From: DATKHR01 sp035939575
Lineage (GTDB): Bacteria; Acidobacteriota; Vicinamibacteria; Vicinamibacterales; CAVVIG01
NCBI GenBank assembly: GCA_035939575.1
Contig: DASZFS010000236.1
Span: 1-14,504 of the forward strand
Direction of reading: 5' to 3'
Length of the DNA: 14,504 nucleotides
Shown: in pieces, positions 1 to 7,002 of the stretch
Position numbering within the stretch: position 1 is the first letter of the stretch
How the letters are laid out: every line of letters starts with the position of its first letter
Program-made: the position numbers and the translations under genes
The notes under the pieces: model-generated
The model's input: only the letters and a program-made list of their open reading frames with translations
Database searches by the model: none
What the model was told of the DNA's origin: nothing

Positions 1-78
1 TGCACGAACGGGACGCTCACGTTCGTCGCCCTGACGCTGAGGTCGGCCGATGAGATCGCGCGAAGCCTCAACGGATGA
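1..78 (+). CDS. GMC-type FAD oxidoreductase, C-terminal end only
   Basis: Reading from base 1 gives 25 residues and a TGA stop at 76-78. The peptide (CTNGTLTFVALTLRSADEIA, then RSLNG) differs by one residue from the C terminus of the alpha subunit encoded at 192-1781. The gene therefore enters from the left edge and is a close paralogue of that subunit. In GMC enzymes this segment carries the Asn of the catalytic His/Asn pair, seen here as the N of CTNG. At DNA level the 78 bases match the reverse complement of the other gene's end with two differences, one synonymous and one Ala/Val. The two genes are convergent and separated by a repeat. Whether the rest of this copy is intact cannot be seen. 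Confidence 0.85.
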   Translation, partial: CTNGTLTFVALTLRSADEIARSLNG

Positions 79-191
79 ACATTGGGCTGAAGACTCGGTA
101 CTCGAGCAGGATCTTGATCTTGGGGCGAGGCAACTGCACGCGACCATGAGTCTTCGGCCCGCCTCAGACAGTATCTTCAGCCCGCCGGAGT
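79..191. repeat. Intergenic inverted/direct repeat element, copy 1
   Basis: This gap lies between two convergent GMC genes. A 13-base left piece (GGGCTGAAGACTC, 84-96) pairs with 148-160 with one mismatch. The block 128-160 is identical over 33 bases to the right arm of copy 2 at 4588-4620. It is preceded by an ATCTTGATCTT motif at 111-121, and copy 2 has ATCTTAATCTT in the same place. A further degenerate unit reading outward, GCCTCAGACAGTATCTTCAG plus CCC, occupies 161-183. No ORF is supported. A role as bidirectional terminator or REP-like element is inference. Confidence 0.8.
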
Positions 192-1781
192 TCATCCGTT
201 GAGGCTTCGCACGATCTCATCAGCCGACCTCAGCGTCAGGGCGACGAACGTGAGCGTCCCGTTCGTGCATCCACCGGTGGGCGTCGTCGGGGCGCCGACG
301 ACGAACAGATTCACATGATCGTGCGTGCGGCCGTAGCTGTCGCAGACGCTGGACGACGGATCGGATCCCATGCGGCACCCGCCACCCGGGTGATCCAGGT
401 AGTCACCCTCGCTCGTGTTCACGATCTTCCCGTTGCTTGCCTTCGCCAACGTGTCGAACACACCGAGCACGTGCGCTTTCGTGGCAGGCTGCCTGGCGAG
501 GGTTGCGGCGTCGAGCCGATGCGCGATGCTGGGCATCGGATCGCCATACCGGTTCTTCTTCGATGCATCCAGCGTCAACCGGCTGTCGGCGGACGGATGC
601 ACGTCCACGTACGCGCGCAACCGCACGGCGCCCCCCTTCGTGCGCGATCGCCAGTCGTCCATCAGCTCGTCGCCGAGGAGCAGGCGCCCGTCCGCGGAGC
701 GCAGGCGCGGATCGCGGCCGGCGGAGCTCTCCCAGACACGCGTGTCGTGACGTACGAACGGCCGATCCGGGCGGCACCGGAAGTACTCGCGCGAGATCAG
801 GCTGTGAGTCATGTTCTGCCCCGCGAATATCTGGTCGTCGATGTTCGCCGTCGCCTGCATGAACGCATGACCGTTCATGTAGCGGCCGACGAGCCCGGAG
901 CTGTTCGCAAGGCCGTTCGGAAACCGGCTGTTGGCGGATAGCAGGAGCAGATGCGAGCTCCAGCAGTATCCAGAGGCCACCACGAAGATCTTCGCGCGAT
1001 AGTCGATCCGCTGATCCGGCCGGTCCTGATGCCAGCCCTGGGCCGCTGCGATCGTCGGTCGCCGGTCATCGAGCGCCAGCCGCCGCACGAGGGTGCGGTC
1101 GTGCAGCACGATCTTCTTCAGTTCCACGAGCTGACGGAACGTGAAGTCCGGCGAGTAGCGCGCACCCGAAGGGCAGACCTCGCCGCAGGTGTCGTACACG
1201 CAGCAGCTGCCGCGGCCGTCGAACGGCGTCAGGTTGCGCGCCATCGGCAGCGACGAGAACCGGATGCCGCTCTGCTCCGCCCAGCGCTTCAGGACCTGCA
1301 GGTTGTAGGACAAGGGAATCGGCCCCTGCGGATAAGGCGCCGACCGCCGATCCTCCGGGTGCGGGCTGGGCTCGCCGCTGACGTTGAGCCGGCGCTCCGC
1401 CTCCACGTAATAGCGCTCCAGCTCGTCCCATGTCAGCGGCCAGTCACTCGCGACCCCGTACATCGACTTCAGCCGCAGGTCTTCTTCTGAAAAGCGGTTG
1501 CACGCCCCGCCCCAATGGAGCGCGAGGCCTCCGACCGCCATGGTCATCGAGATGACGCCGCCGGCCTGCTGGTCCTCGAGGTAGTCGTCGTGCCAGGGAT
1601 GCTCGCCGTATGTCGCGGCACGCTCGCGATACCTGCCCCGGTTCTCGACGTCGAAGATGGAACGCCCGGCTTCGACGATGGTGATACTGAGTCCCGTTTG
1701 GGCGCTGGCCAGCTTCTGAGCGAGCATCGCCGAGGTGATGCCGCCGCCGATGATGCAGACGTCGGTTTCGTGTACGGGCAT
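192..1781 (-). CDS. FAD-dependent sugar dehydrogenase alpha subunit (GMC oxidoreductase, gluconate/glucose dehydrogenase type)
   Basis: This 529-residue catalytic flavoprotein would oxidise a sugar, sugar acid or alcohol in the periplasm. The N-terminal Rossmann FAD motif is GGGITS (residues 12-17), followed by an acidic beta-2 end (VEAG). GMC C-terminal motifs are HPGGGCRMG (464-472) and GGCTNGTLT (503-511), giving the expected His464/Asn507 catalytic pair. A cysteine cluster at 193, 194, 199 and 203 (CCVYDTCGEVC) matches in spacing the Fe-S ligands of the alpha subunit of bacterial FAD-glucose dehydrogenase. The protein has no signal peptide, so export together with the Tat-tagged gamma subunit just upstream is likely. 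The ATG at 1781 has a GGAG ribosome site 4 bases away and lies 28 bp after the gamma gene, so the two form an operon. The usual third partner, a multihaem cytochrome c subunit, is not in the window. The substrate cannot be read from sequence. Confidence 0.9.
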   Translation of the reverse strand: MPVHETDVCIIGGGITSAMLAQKLASAQTGLSITIVEAGRSIFDVENRGRYRERAATYGEHPWHDDYLEDQQAGGVISMTMAVGGLALHWGGACNRFSEEDLRLKSMYGVASDWPLTWDELERYYVEAERRLNVSGEPSPHPEDRRSAPYPQGPIPLSYNLQVLKRWAEQSGIRFSSLPMARNLTPFDGRGSCCVYDTCGEVCPSGARYSPDFTFRQLVELKKIVLHDRTLVRRLALDDRRPTIAAAQGWHQDRPDQRIDYRAKIFVVASGYCWSSHLLLLSANSRFPNGLANSSGLVGRYMNGHAFMQATANIDDQIFAGQNMTHSLISREYFRCRPDRPFVRHDTRVWESSAGRDPRLRSADGRLLLGDELMDDWRSRTKGGAVRLRAYVDVHPSADSRLTLDASKKNRYGDPMPSIAHRLDAATLARQPATKAHVLGVFDTLAKASNGKIVNTSEGDYLDHPGGGCRMGSDPSSSVCDSYGRTHDHVNLFVVGAPTTPTGGCTNGTLTFVALTLRSADEIVRSLNG

Positions 1782-1809
1782 GGCACTCCAGGTGCTCGCC
1801 TGCGGCGCG

Positions 1810-2379
1810 TCAGCCGAGGGCCGCGGGACGTCTTGTCGTGATCTGGATCGGACGGCATACCTCGCGCTGGATCAGCGATCGATAGCACTCGTCGTTCGCG
1901 GCGCTGCTGCGATAGTAGAACGCCATCAGATCCACGACGACGTGCTGTCCTGCCGGACGGGCGGGCAAGCTGCGCACACCCGCCTTCGTGAGCGCGGCAT
2001 CCAGGATCGCGCGCCGCGCCTCGAGGTCCAGCGCGCTGAAGCGGCCGCCCCTCGATCGTGCGTCCGCGTCCAGCGACGCGAGCTGCGCGTTGTACATGGG
2101 CACCGGCGACGGGCCGGTCTTCGCCAGTCGCGGGTGCCCGTATCCGTGGGCCAGCGCGACGCCCTCTCGGTAGCCGCGGGTCCACACGACAAATCCGTCC
2201 ACAATCGACCCTATCCGGTCGGCGCCCAGTGATGCGGGCAGAACCGTCGGCGCGACATCCACCAGCATGGCCACCGCGTCGGCTGTGAGGTCGCGCGGCT
2301 GCGCCCACAAACGGACGCGGTTGAGCGGAAGCGCGGCTGTAGCCGCGGCGATCGCCTGAAGAAGCGTGCGGCGCTGCAT
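1810..2379 (-). CDS. Gluconate 2-dehydrogenase subunit 3 family protein (gamma subunit, Tat signal)
   Basis: This 189-residue protein begins MQRRTLLQAIAAATAALPL, a twin-arginine signal (RRTLL) with a hydrophobic stretch and a likely cut near LWA-QP at residues 26-27. Length, Tat signal and position directly before a GMC alpha subunit fit the gluconate_2-dh3 (gamma) family. That subunit is known to be required for maturation and export of the catalytic subunit. Cys165 and Cys175 lie near the C terminus. In the Burkholderia gamma-alpha enzyme a gamma-alpha disulfide uses an alpha cysteine that by position corresponds to Cys194 here, so one of these two may play that part. It is the first gene of the minus-strand operon. 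The ATG at 2379 has a GGAG only 2 bases upstream, an unusually short spacing. Confidence 0.82.
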   Translation of the reverse strand: MQRRTLLQAIAAATAALPLNRVRLWAQPRDLTADAVAMLVDVAPTVLPASLGADRIGSIVDGFVVWTRGYREGVALAHGYGHPRLAKTGPSPVPMYNAQLASLDADARSRGGRFSALDLEARRAILDAALTKAGVRSLPARPAGQHVVVDLMAFYYRSSAANDECYRSLIQREVCRPIQITTRRPAALG

Positions 2380-2399
2380 GACTCCACGGAATTCTACGC

Positions 2400-2405
2400 T
2401 ATAGT
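2400..2405 (+). promoter_or_regulatory. Putative -10 box (TATAGT) for the radical SAM genes, leaderless start
   Basis: TATAGT differs from TATAAT by one base. It ends 6 bases before the ATG at 2412, the normal distance from a -10 hexamer to the transcription start, so the mRNA would begin at the ATG itself. A poor -35 candidate, ATGACT, lies 16 bp upstream at 2378-2383. The whole divergent gap (2380-2411) is only 32 bp. No spaced Shine-Dalgarno precedes the ATG. Confidence 0.45.
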
Positions 2406-2411
2406 GAAGAG

Positions 2412-3392
2412 ATGGAAGGGCTTTTTGCTGCCTGGGGTCGTATCCTCGGTGGATACACGCCCGTTCTCTCGATGGAGATCACACGAGAGTGTCCGCTGAG
2501 GTGTCCTGGCTGCTATGCCTACGGCGACGAGCATCTCGGCGGCGGCGTCACGCTGCGCGAGCTGCGCGACTTCAAGGGCCAGGAGCTGATCGATCGGTTC
2601 ATGGATGTCGTCGATCGATATAGACCGCTGCACGTCTCCATCGTCGGGGGCGAACCGCTGGTCCGTTACAAAGAGCTGGGCGTCATCCTCCCCATGCTCG
2701 CCAAGCGTCGGATTCACGCCCAGCTGGTGACCAGCGCGGTCCGTGAGATTCCGAAAGAGTGGCGGGGCCTCTTCCGGCTCTCGATCGTTGTGTCGATCGA
2801 CGGCCTGCAGCCCGAGCACGACGAGCGGCGCAAACCGGCCACCTACGACCGTATCTTGAAGCACATTGCCGGCCACGATGTGACCGTGCACTGCACGATC
2901 ACACGCCAGCAAGTCCGCCGGCCTGGATATATCGAGGAGTTTCTGCGCTTCTGGTCGGCCCGTCCCGAGGTCACCAAGATCTGGACCAGTCTCTACACGC
3001 CCCAGGTCGGTGAAGCCTCCGACGAACGTCTCACGCCCGCCGATCGCGAACACGTCGTGAACGACCTGCTGGCGCTGCGGCTGCGCTATCCGAAGCTTTT
3101 TGCGCTCAAGGGCCTCCTCGAGGTCTACGCGGATCCGCCTGCCTCGCCGGACGAGTGCGTGTTCGCGAAGACGACGACCTGTATGTCGGCGGACTTCGAG
3201 ACGAAAATTACACCCTGCCAATTCGGCGGCAACCCTGATTGCCGCCAGTGCGGATGCATTGCCTCGGCAGGGATGGCGGCGATGGCCCGGCACCAGCTCT
3301 GGGGGTTCATCCCCCTCGGGGCGATTTTCTCCGGGTCGGTGAAAGTGGGAGAACAGGTCCGCAAGCTGCGGCCGGCGGAGTCACCCGCCTGA
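2412..3392 (+). CDS. Radical SAM protein with cysteine-rich C terminus, function unknown
   Basis: This 326-residue protein carries the radical SAM cluster motif CPLRCPGC (Cys27, Cys31, Cys34; CX3CX2C) and the SAM-binding GGEP at 79-82. The core runs to about residue 240. The C-terminal part has six more cysteines (249, 257, 269, 277, 280, 282), ending DCRQCGC, enough for an auxiliary iron-sulfur cluster of SPASM/twitch type, although the spacing is not canonical. It does not look like a standard PqqE, MoaA or BioB, and neighbouring genes give no pathway. It is followed after 10 bp by a second radical SAM gene, so the two probably work together. No RiPP precursor, glycosyltransferase or carrier protein is adjacent. 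The ATG at 2412 appears to be leaderless. Confidence 0.85.
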   Translation: MEGLFAAWGRILGGYTPVLSMEITRECPLRCPGCYAYGDEHLGGGVTLRELRDFKGQELIDRFMDVVDRYRPLHVSIVGGEPLVRYKELGVILPMLAKRRIHAQLVTSAVREIPKEWRGLFRLSIVVSIDGLQPEHDERRKPATYDRILKHIAGHDVTVHCTITRQQVRRPGYIEEFLRFWSARPEVTKIWTSLYTPQVGEASDERLTPADREHVVNDLLALRLRYPKLFALKGLLEVYADPPASPDECVFAKTTTCMSADFETKITPCQFGGNPDCRQCGCIASAGMAAMARHQLWGFIPLGAIFSGSVKVGEQVRKLRPAESPA

Positions 3393-3394
3393 GT

Positions 3395-3400
3395 TATACT
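3395..3400 (+). promoter_or_regulatory. Possible internal -10 box (TATACT) before the second radical SAM gene
   Basis: TATACT is one mismatch from the -10 consensus and stands out in GC-rich surroundings. It lies 2 bases before TTG 3403 and 11 bases before TTG 3412. If active, it would favour the downstream start with a leader of only a few bases. No convincing -35 is visible. It may be chance, since read-through from 2412 is sufficient. Confidence 0.25.
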
Positions 3401-3402
3401 TT

Positions 3403-4419
3403 TTGGATCCTTTGAGTGCACTGACCTCAGCCAGCCGGAAGCTACGATCCGCGCGGGAGTTCCTGCGCGGGCTGACGGATACCGCGCATCCGCTCCTCGT
3501 CCAGATTATTCCGATCCGCCGCTGCAACATCGATTGCGGGTACTGCAACGAGTACGACAAGGTGTCCCCCCCGGTGTCGACCGACGTGATGAAGCGGCGG
3601 ATCGACAAGCTGGCCGAGCTTGGCACCTCGGTCGTCGCGTTCAGCGGGGGCGAGCCGATGCTCCACCCCGACCTCGATGATCTCATCCGCCGGATCCGGG
3701 ACCGGGGCATGATGGCGGGGCTCATCACCAACGGCTATTTCCTGGTGCCGAAGCGCATCCAGGCGCTCAACGACGCAGGGCTCGACTTTCTCCAGATCAG
3801 CGTGGACAACGTCGAGCCGGACGAGGTGTCGAAGAAGAGCCTCCGCGTGCTGGACAAGAAGCTCCAGCATTTGAAGGACCACGCCGACTTCGATGTGAAC
3901 ATCAACTCGGTGCTCGGAGGAGGAATCAAGAACCCGGAGGACGCCCGCACCATCAACACGCGCGCGCGCGAGCTGGGCTTCTCGACCTCGATCGGGATCA
4001 TCCACGACGGCTCGGGCCGCCTGAAGCCGCTCGGAACGGTCGAGCGCAAGGTCTACGACGAGGTGTCGGCCGCGATCAACGGCCCGCTGCAGATCTTCAA
4101 GAACCTCTACTCGGGCATCCGCAGCTTCCAGGACAACCTGGCGGACGGCAAGCCGAACGACTGGCGGTGCCGCGCCGGGGCGCGCTACCTGTACGTCTGC
4201 GAAGACGGGCTCGTCCACTACTGCTCGCAGCAGCGCGGATATCCCGGCACGCCGCTCGAGCACTATACGGTCGAGGACATCAGGCGACAGTTCGCGACGC
4301 CCAAATCCTGCGCGCCGTACTGCACCGTTGGCTGCGTCCACCGTGTGTCGACCATGGACTTCTGGCGGTCGCCGCAGGACCCGAGCAGCGCGGGGCTTCA
4401 GCCGCGGCCGACACGCTAG
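3403..4419 (+). CDS. Radical SAM/SPASM-like protein, function unknown
   Basis: This 338-residue radical SAM enzyme has CNIDCGYC (Cys41, Cys45, Cys48) and SGGEP (81-85). The C-terminal cysteines 256, 266 and 274, then CAPYCTVGC (303, 307, 311), resemble a SPASM/twitch auxiliary-cluster domain. Such domains occur in enzymes that modify peptides or proteins, but also in other families. The start is uncertain. No ATG or GTG fits, leaving TTG at 3403, or TTG at 3412 which has a weak GGA 4 bases upstream and gives 335 residues. A TATACT box at 3395-3400 just upstream could drive separate transcription. The stop codon lies in an 8-bp hairpin. The substrate is unknown. The two radical SAM proteins differ clearly in sequence and are not a recent duplication. 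Confidence 0.85.
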   Translation: MDPLSALTSASRKLRSAREFLRGLTDTAHPLLVQIIPIRRCNIDCGYCNEYDKVSPPVSTDVMKRRIDKLAELGTSVVAFSGGEPMLHPDLDDLIRRIRDRGMMAGLITNGYFLVPKRIQALNDAGLDFLQISVDNVEPDEVSKKSLRVLDKKLQHLKDHADFDVNINSVLGGGIKNPEDARTINTRARELGFSTSIGIIHDGSGRLKPLGTVERKVYDEVSAAINGPLQIFKNLYSGIRSFQDNLADGKPNDWRCRAGARYLYVCEDGLVHYCSQQRGYPGTPLEHYTVEDIRRQFATPKSCAPYCTVGCVHRVSTMDFWRSPQDPSSAGLQPRPTR

Positions 4420-4430
4420 AAGCTAGCGTG
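4412..4430 (+). terminator. Short perfect hairpin over the radical SAM stop codon
   Basis: CACGCTAG (4412-4419), loop AAG, CTAGCGTG (4423-4430) form a perfect 8-bp stem with a 3-base loop, and the TAG stop closes the left arm. No T-run follows, so this is not a classical intrinsic terminator. It may protect the mRNA 3' end or end transcription together with the repeat that follows. Confidence 0.45.
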
Positions 4431-4441
4431 GAAGGCTCTGA

Positions 4442-4640
4442 GGTGGCTGAAGACTCAGAGTGGGCCGAAGACTCAGAAGTGGGCCGAAGACTCAGAAGTG
4501 GGCCGAAGACTCATGGTCGCGTGCAGTTGCCTACGCCCTCGAGTCCTGAAGACACTCTGCAACTCTTGAGAATCTTAATCTTGGGCGAGGCAACTGCACG
4601 CGACCATGAGTCTTCGGCCCCCAGCCCCATTCTGAGTCTT
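4442..4640. repeat. Intergenic repeat element, copy 2: 19-bp direct repeats plus 33-bp inverted repeat
   Basis: This is the fullest copy. Two identical adjacent 19-base units (GGGCCGAAGACTCAGAAGT, 4462-4480 and 4481-4499) follow a degenerate unit at 4442-4461. A left arm (4500-4532) then pairs perfectly over 33 bases with 4588-4620, and after a one-base bulge five more bases (GGGCG/CGCCC) can pair. The loop is about 55 bases and carries an ATCTTAATCTT motif next to the right arm. Beyond the right arm a degenerate unit runs outward (4621-4640) into the TAA of the TonB receptor gene. It lies between convergent genes. No ORF or transposase is present, so this is a small non-autonomous or structural repeat. 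Confidence 0.9.
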
Positions 4641-7002
4641 ATCGACCCGAGAAGCGCACGCGCACGCCGCCGTTCACCAGACGAGGCGTACCGATCGTAT
4701 CGGGCAACGTCCCCACGAAGTACTCCTGGTTGAACAGATTCTGCACTCCGAAGAACACGTCGAAGTTGCGCGCGACGGTCCGTGACACCGTGGCGTCAAC
4801 GCTCGTGTAGCCAGGCAGACCGGCCCCGAATGTCGTCGAGTACCCCGCTTCCGCGAGCGCGGGTCCGAGCACGGCCCTCGCATTCTGATCGTCGTCGAAC
4901 TGCTTGCCGTAGATCTGAATGCCGATCGCCGCGCTCAGATATTTCGCGTTCGCGTAGGAGATCTGCAGCGATCCACGGTTCTGAGGCACCTGCGGTAAGA
5001 ACTTCCCGACCAGCGCGGCATTCGCGGCGCCACCGTCGGTCACGGTGGCGTGGTTGTACAGGTACGCACCCGAGACCCGCCAATCACGCGTGGGCCGGTA
5101 TTCGACGTCGGTCTGCACGCCCCAGATCTCCGTGCTCCCGAGATTCTGCCGCTGCTGCGTCGTCGTGGCTGGCGTGGACGACAGCGTCACGTTCGCCACG
5201 GGATTGCTGATGCGGTTGTCGAACCACGTCGTGCGCCAGGTCGTGTTCTTGGCAACGGCGACGTTGACGCCGGTCTCCCCGCCCAGCAGCCGCTCAGGGC
5301 CGAGCTGGTTGTTCGCCAGGGTCAGCACGGTGCCGACACGGAACTGACGATACAGCTCGTTCAGGGTCGGGGCACGGAAACCCGAGCTCCAGGCGCCCCA
5401 CGCGCTGACGCGATCCGACAGGTGATAGAGAATGCCAACGCGCGGGCTGGCTGCCGTGTCGGACCGGCCGGGCAGGTTCGGCTGATTGTTGACCGGCGTT
5501 CCCGCGATGACCGCGGTTTCGAGGTTGTGCGCGTCGTAGTTGCGCCAGTGGTCGATGCGCGCGCTTAGCGTGATCGTCACCTGAGACAGTGGCGTGAACA
5601 CGTCCTGCGCGAACGCGCCGGCGATCTGCTGGGAGCCACCGGAGATGCGCTGGAGCGCCAGCACCGGGGTGATGGTCACCGGCGGGATGATCACTTGTGG
5701 CGTGGCAGCGTTGTAGGCGTCCTCGTGGCTGTCGCCGCTGACCCAGCGCCAGTCGGTCCCGGCGCTGAAGACATTCGCATGGCCAATCGCTTTCGACCAC
5801 TGCGCCATCGTGCCCACGCCGTCGGTCGGCACGTTCTGGTCCACCGAGAGGCGGTCCAGATTCCGGATCGTTGCCGAGTTGCTGACCGCCATGAAGGTGC
5901 TGTGGAACCGCTGGTAATCGAGGAACACGCGAGCCTGCAAGTCGCTGTTGTCGGGTAGGCGCAAGCGGCCGCCGCCGCTGAACGACGTCCAGCGCGTATC
6001 GTTGACCTCGCCGACCTTGCCGTTCACTCGATCTTCGGTGAAGTATCCCCCGCGCACGAACAGCTGCGCGCGGTCGCTCGGCGCATACTCAAGCTTGGTC
6101 GAGAAGTTCGCGTACTTCACCTGGGCGTTGATGTCGATCGGGCCGCGCTCGGCGGCCGCCACGATCGGGAAGCCATCGGTATTGAAGACGCTCCCCTCGA
6201 CGACCGCGCCGACCTTGTTCCACCTGTCGCTCGCGACGAAATCAAGCTTGGGGCTGTTCCGGCTGCCGTATTGCGGCTTGATGTCGATCGTCCGCCGCTC
6301 CGGGTGACTCGTGACGATGTTGATGACGCCGCCCATCGCGTAGTTGCCGTACAGGCTGGCGCCCGATCCCTCGACCACTTCGATTCGCTCGGAGTTCTCG
6401 AGCGGCACCCGCGTCCAGTACACCCACCCCCCGAACGGGTCGTTGAAGGGCACGTCGTCCAGCAGCACGAGGGTCCGGCTGACGCCGCTCGGCCCGATCC
6501 CGCGAAGTGACACGCCCTGCGAGGTCGGGTGCGTCGACAGGCTGTTGCTGCGGCGAAACAGGCTGAATGTCGGAATCTGCCTCAGGACGTCATCGGCCAC
6601 GACTGCCGGCGATGCCTTGATCTCGGCGCCGGTCAGAATGCTGACGCTGGCCGGCGTGTCGCCGAGTCGCTGCTCGCTTCGCGTCGGCGTGACCGTGACC
6701 GTCTCGAGCACGGTCGCGGGCTCGACGATCAGGTCGACCTCGCGCGCGCGGGCGGCCGCGGTGAGGCGCACGGTCTTCTCTGCGAAGCCGCCTGCGCGCA
6801 CGACGAGGGTGACATCCCCCGCGTCAGGCGCGTCGATCGTGAACCGTCCGTCCGTTCCCGTCACGACCTGCCGATCGGGATCGGATGCCGTCTTGGCGAT
6901 GACGACGGCGCCGGGCACGATGCCGCCAGTCGAATCGTGCACAACTCCGGAGAGTGGCGATCCCGCAAAGAGAGCCAGGACCAGCGTGTATGCCGCGATC
7001 AC
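4639..7002 (-). CDS. TonB-dependent outer-membrane receptor with N-terminal carboxypeptidase regulatory-like domain
   Basis: This 787-residue receptor would import a scarce or large ligand across the outer membrane using TonB energy. In order it has a short signal peptide (1 to about 14), a carboxypeptidase-regulatory-like beta domain (about 16-92: SGVVHDSTGGIVPGA, TGTDGRFTIDAP), a TonB-box-like ETVTVTPTR (100-108), a plug (about 110-235, with SLRGIGPSGVSRTLVLLDDVP and GASLYGNYAMGGVINIVT), then the beta-barrel. The start is GTG at 7002, supported by AGGAGG 6 bases upstream. Its GTGA overlaps the TGA of the quinoprotein gene, so translation is coupled. The C terminus reads VRVRF followed by SGR, whereas these barrels usually end on the aromatic residue. 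The repeat element abuts the stop. The ligand is unknown; the coupling makes PQQ or the dehydrogenase substrate a reasonable guess. Confidence 0.92.
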   Translation of the reverse strand: MIAAYTLVLALFAGSPLSGVVHDSTGGIVPGAVVIAKTASDPDRQVVTGTDGRFTIDAPDAGDVTLVVRAGGFAEKTVRLTAAARAREVDLIVEPATVLETVTVTPTRSEQRLGDTPASVSILTGAEIKASPAVVADDVLRQIPTFSLFRRSNSLSTHPTSQGVSLRGIGPSGVSRTLVLLDDVPFNDPFGGWVYWTRVPLENSERIEVVEGSGASLYGNYAMGGVINIVTSHPERRTIDIKPQYGSRNSPKLDFVASDRWNKVGAVVEGSVFNTDGFPIVAAAERGPIDINAQVKYANFSTKLEYAPSDRAQLFVRGGYFTEDRVNGKVGEVNDTRWTSFSGGGRLRLPDNSDLQARVFLDYQRFHSTFMAVSNSATIRNLDRLSVDQNVPTDGVGTMAQWSKAIGHANVFSAGTDWRWVSGDSHEDAYNAATPQVIIPPVTITPVLALQRISGGSQQIAGAFAQDVFTPLSQVTITLSARIDHWRNYDAHNLETAVIAGTPVNNQPNLPGRSDTAASPRVGILYHLSDRVSAWGAWSSGFRAPTLNELYRQFRVGTVLTLANNQLGPERLLGGETGVNVAVAKNTTWRTTWFDNRISNPVANVTLSSTPATTTQQRQNLGSTEIWGVQTDVEYRPTRDWRVSGAYLYNHATVTDGGAANAALVGKFLPQVPQNRGSLQISYANAKYLSAAIGIQIYGKQFDDDQNARAVLGPALAEAGYSTTFGAGLPGYTSVDATVSRTVARNFDVFFGVQNLFNQEYFVGTLPDTIGTPRLVNGGVRVRFSGR

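Noticed and set aside
2394..4341. Minus-strand ORFs of 299 codons each opposite the radical SAM genes (2394-3293 and 3442-4341)
   Set aside because: Both are antisense to genes with CX3CX2C motifs and have low-complexity Arg/Val/Asp composition.
2412..4419. PqqE or RiPP maturase cluster
   Set aside because: No precursor peptide, PqqA-like peptide, RRE protein or other pqq gene lies next to the radical SAM pair, so this assignment is not supported.
4500..4620. Integron attC site or insertion sequence
   Set aside because: No attC core-type RYYYAAC/GTTRRRY sites, no integrase or transposase, and no obvious target-site duplication.
4442..4640. CRISPR array
   Set aside because: The 19-bp units are directly adjacent with no spacers, and there are no cas genes.
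4167..4733. 188-codon plus-strand ORF reading through the repeat
   Set aside because: It starts inside the second radical SAM gene in another frame and translates repeat sequence into an acidic low-complexity peptide.
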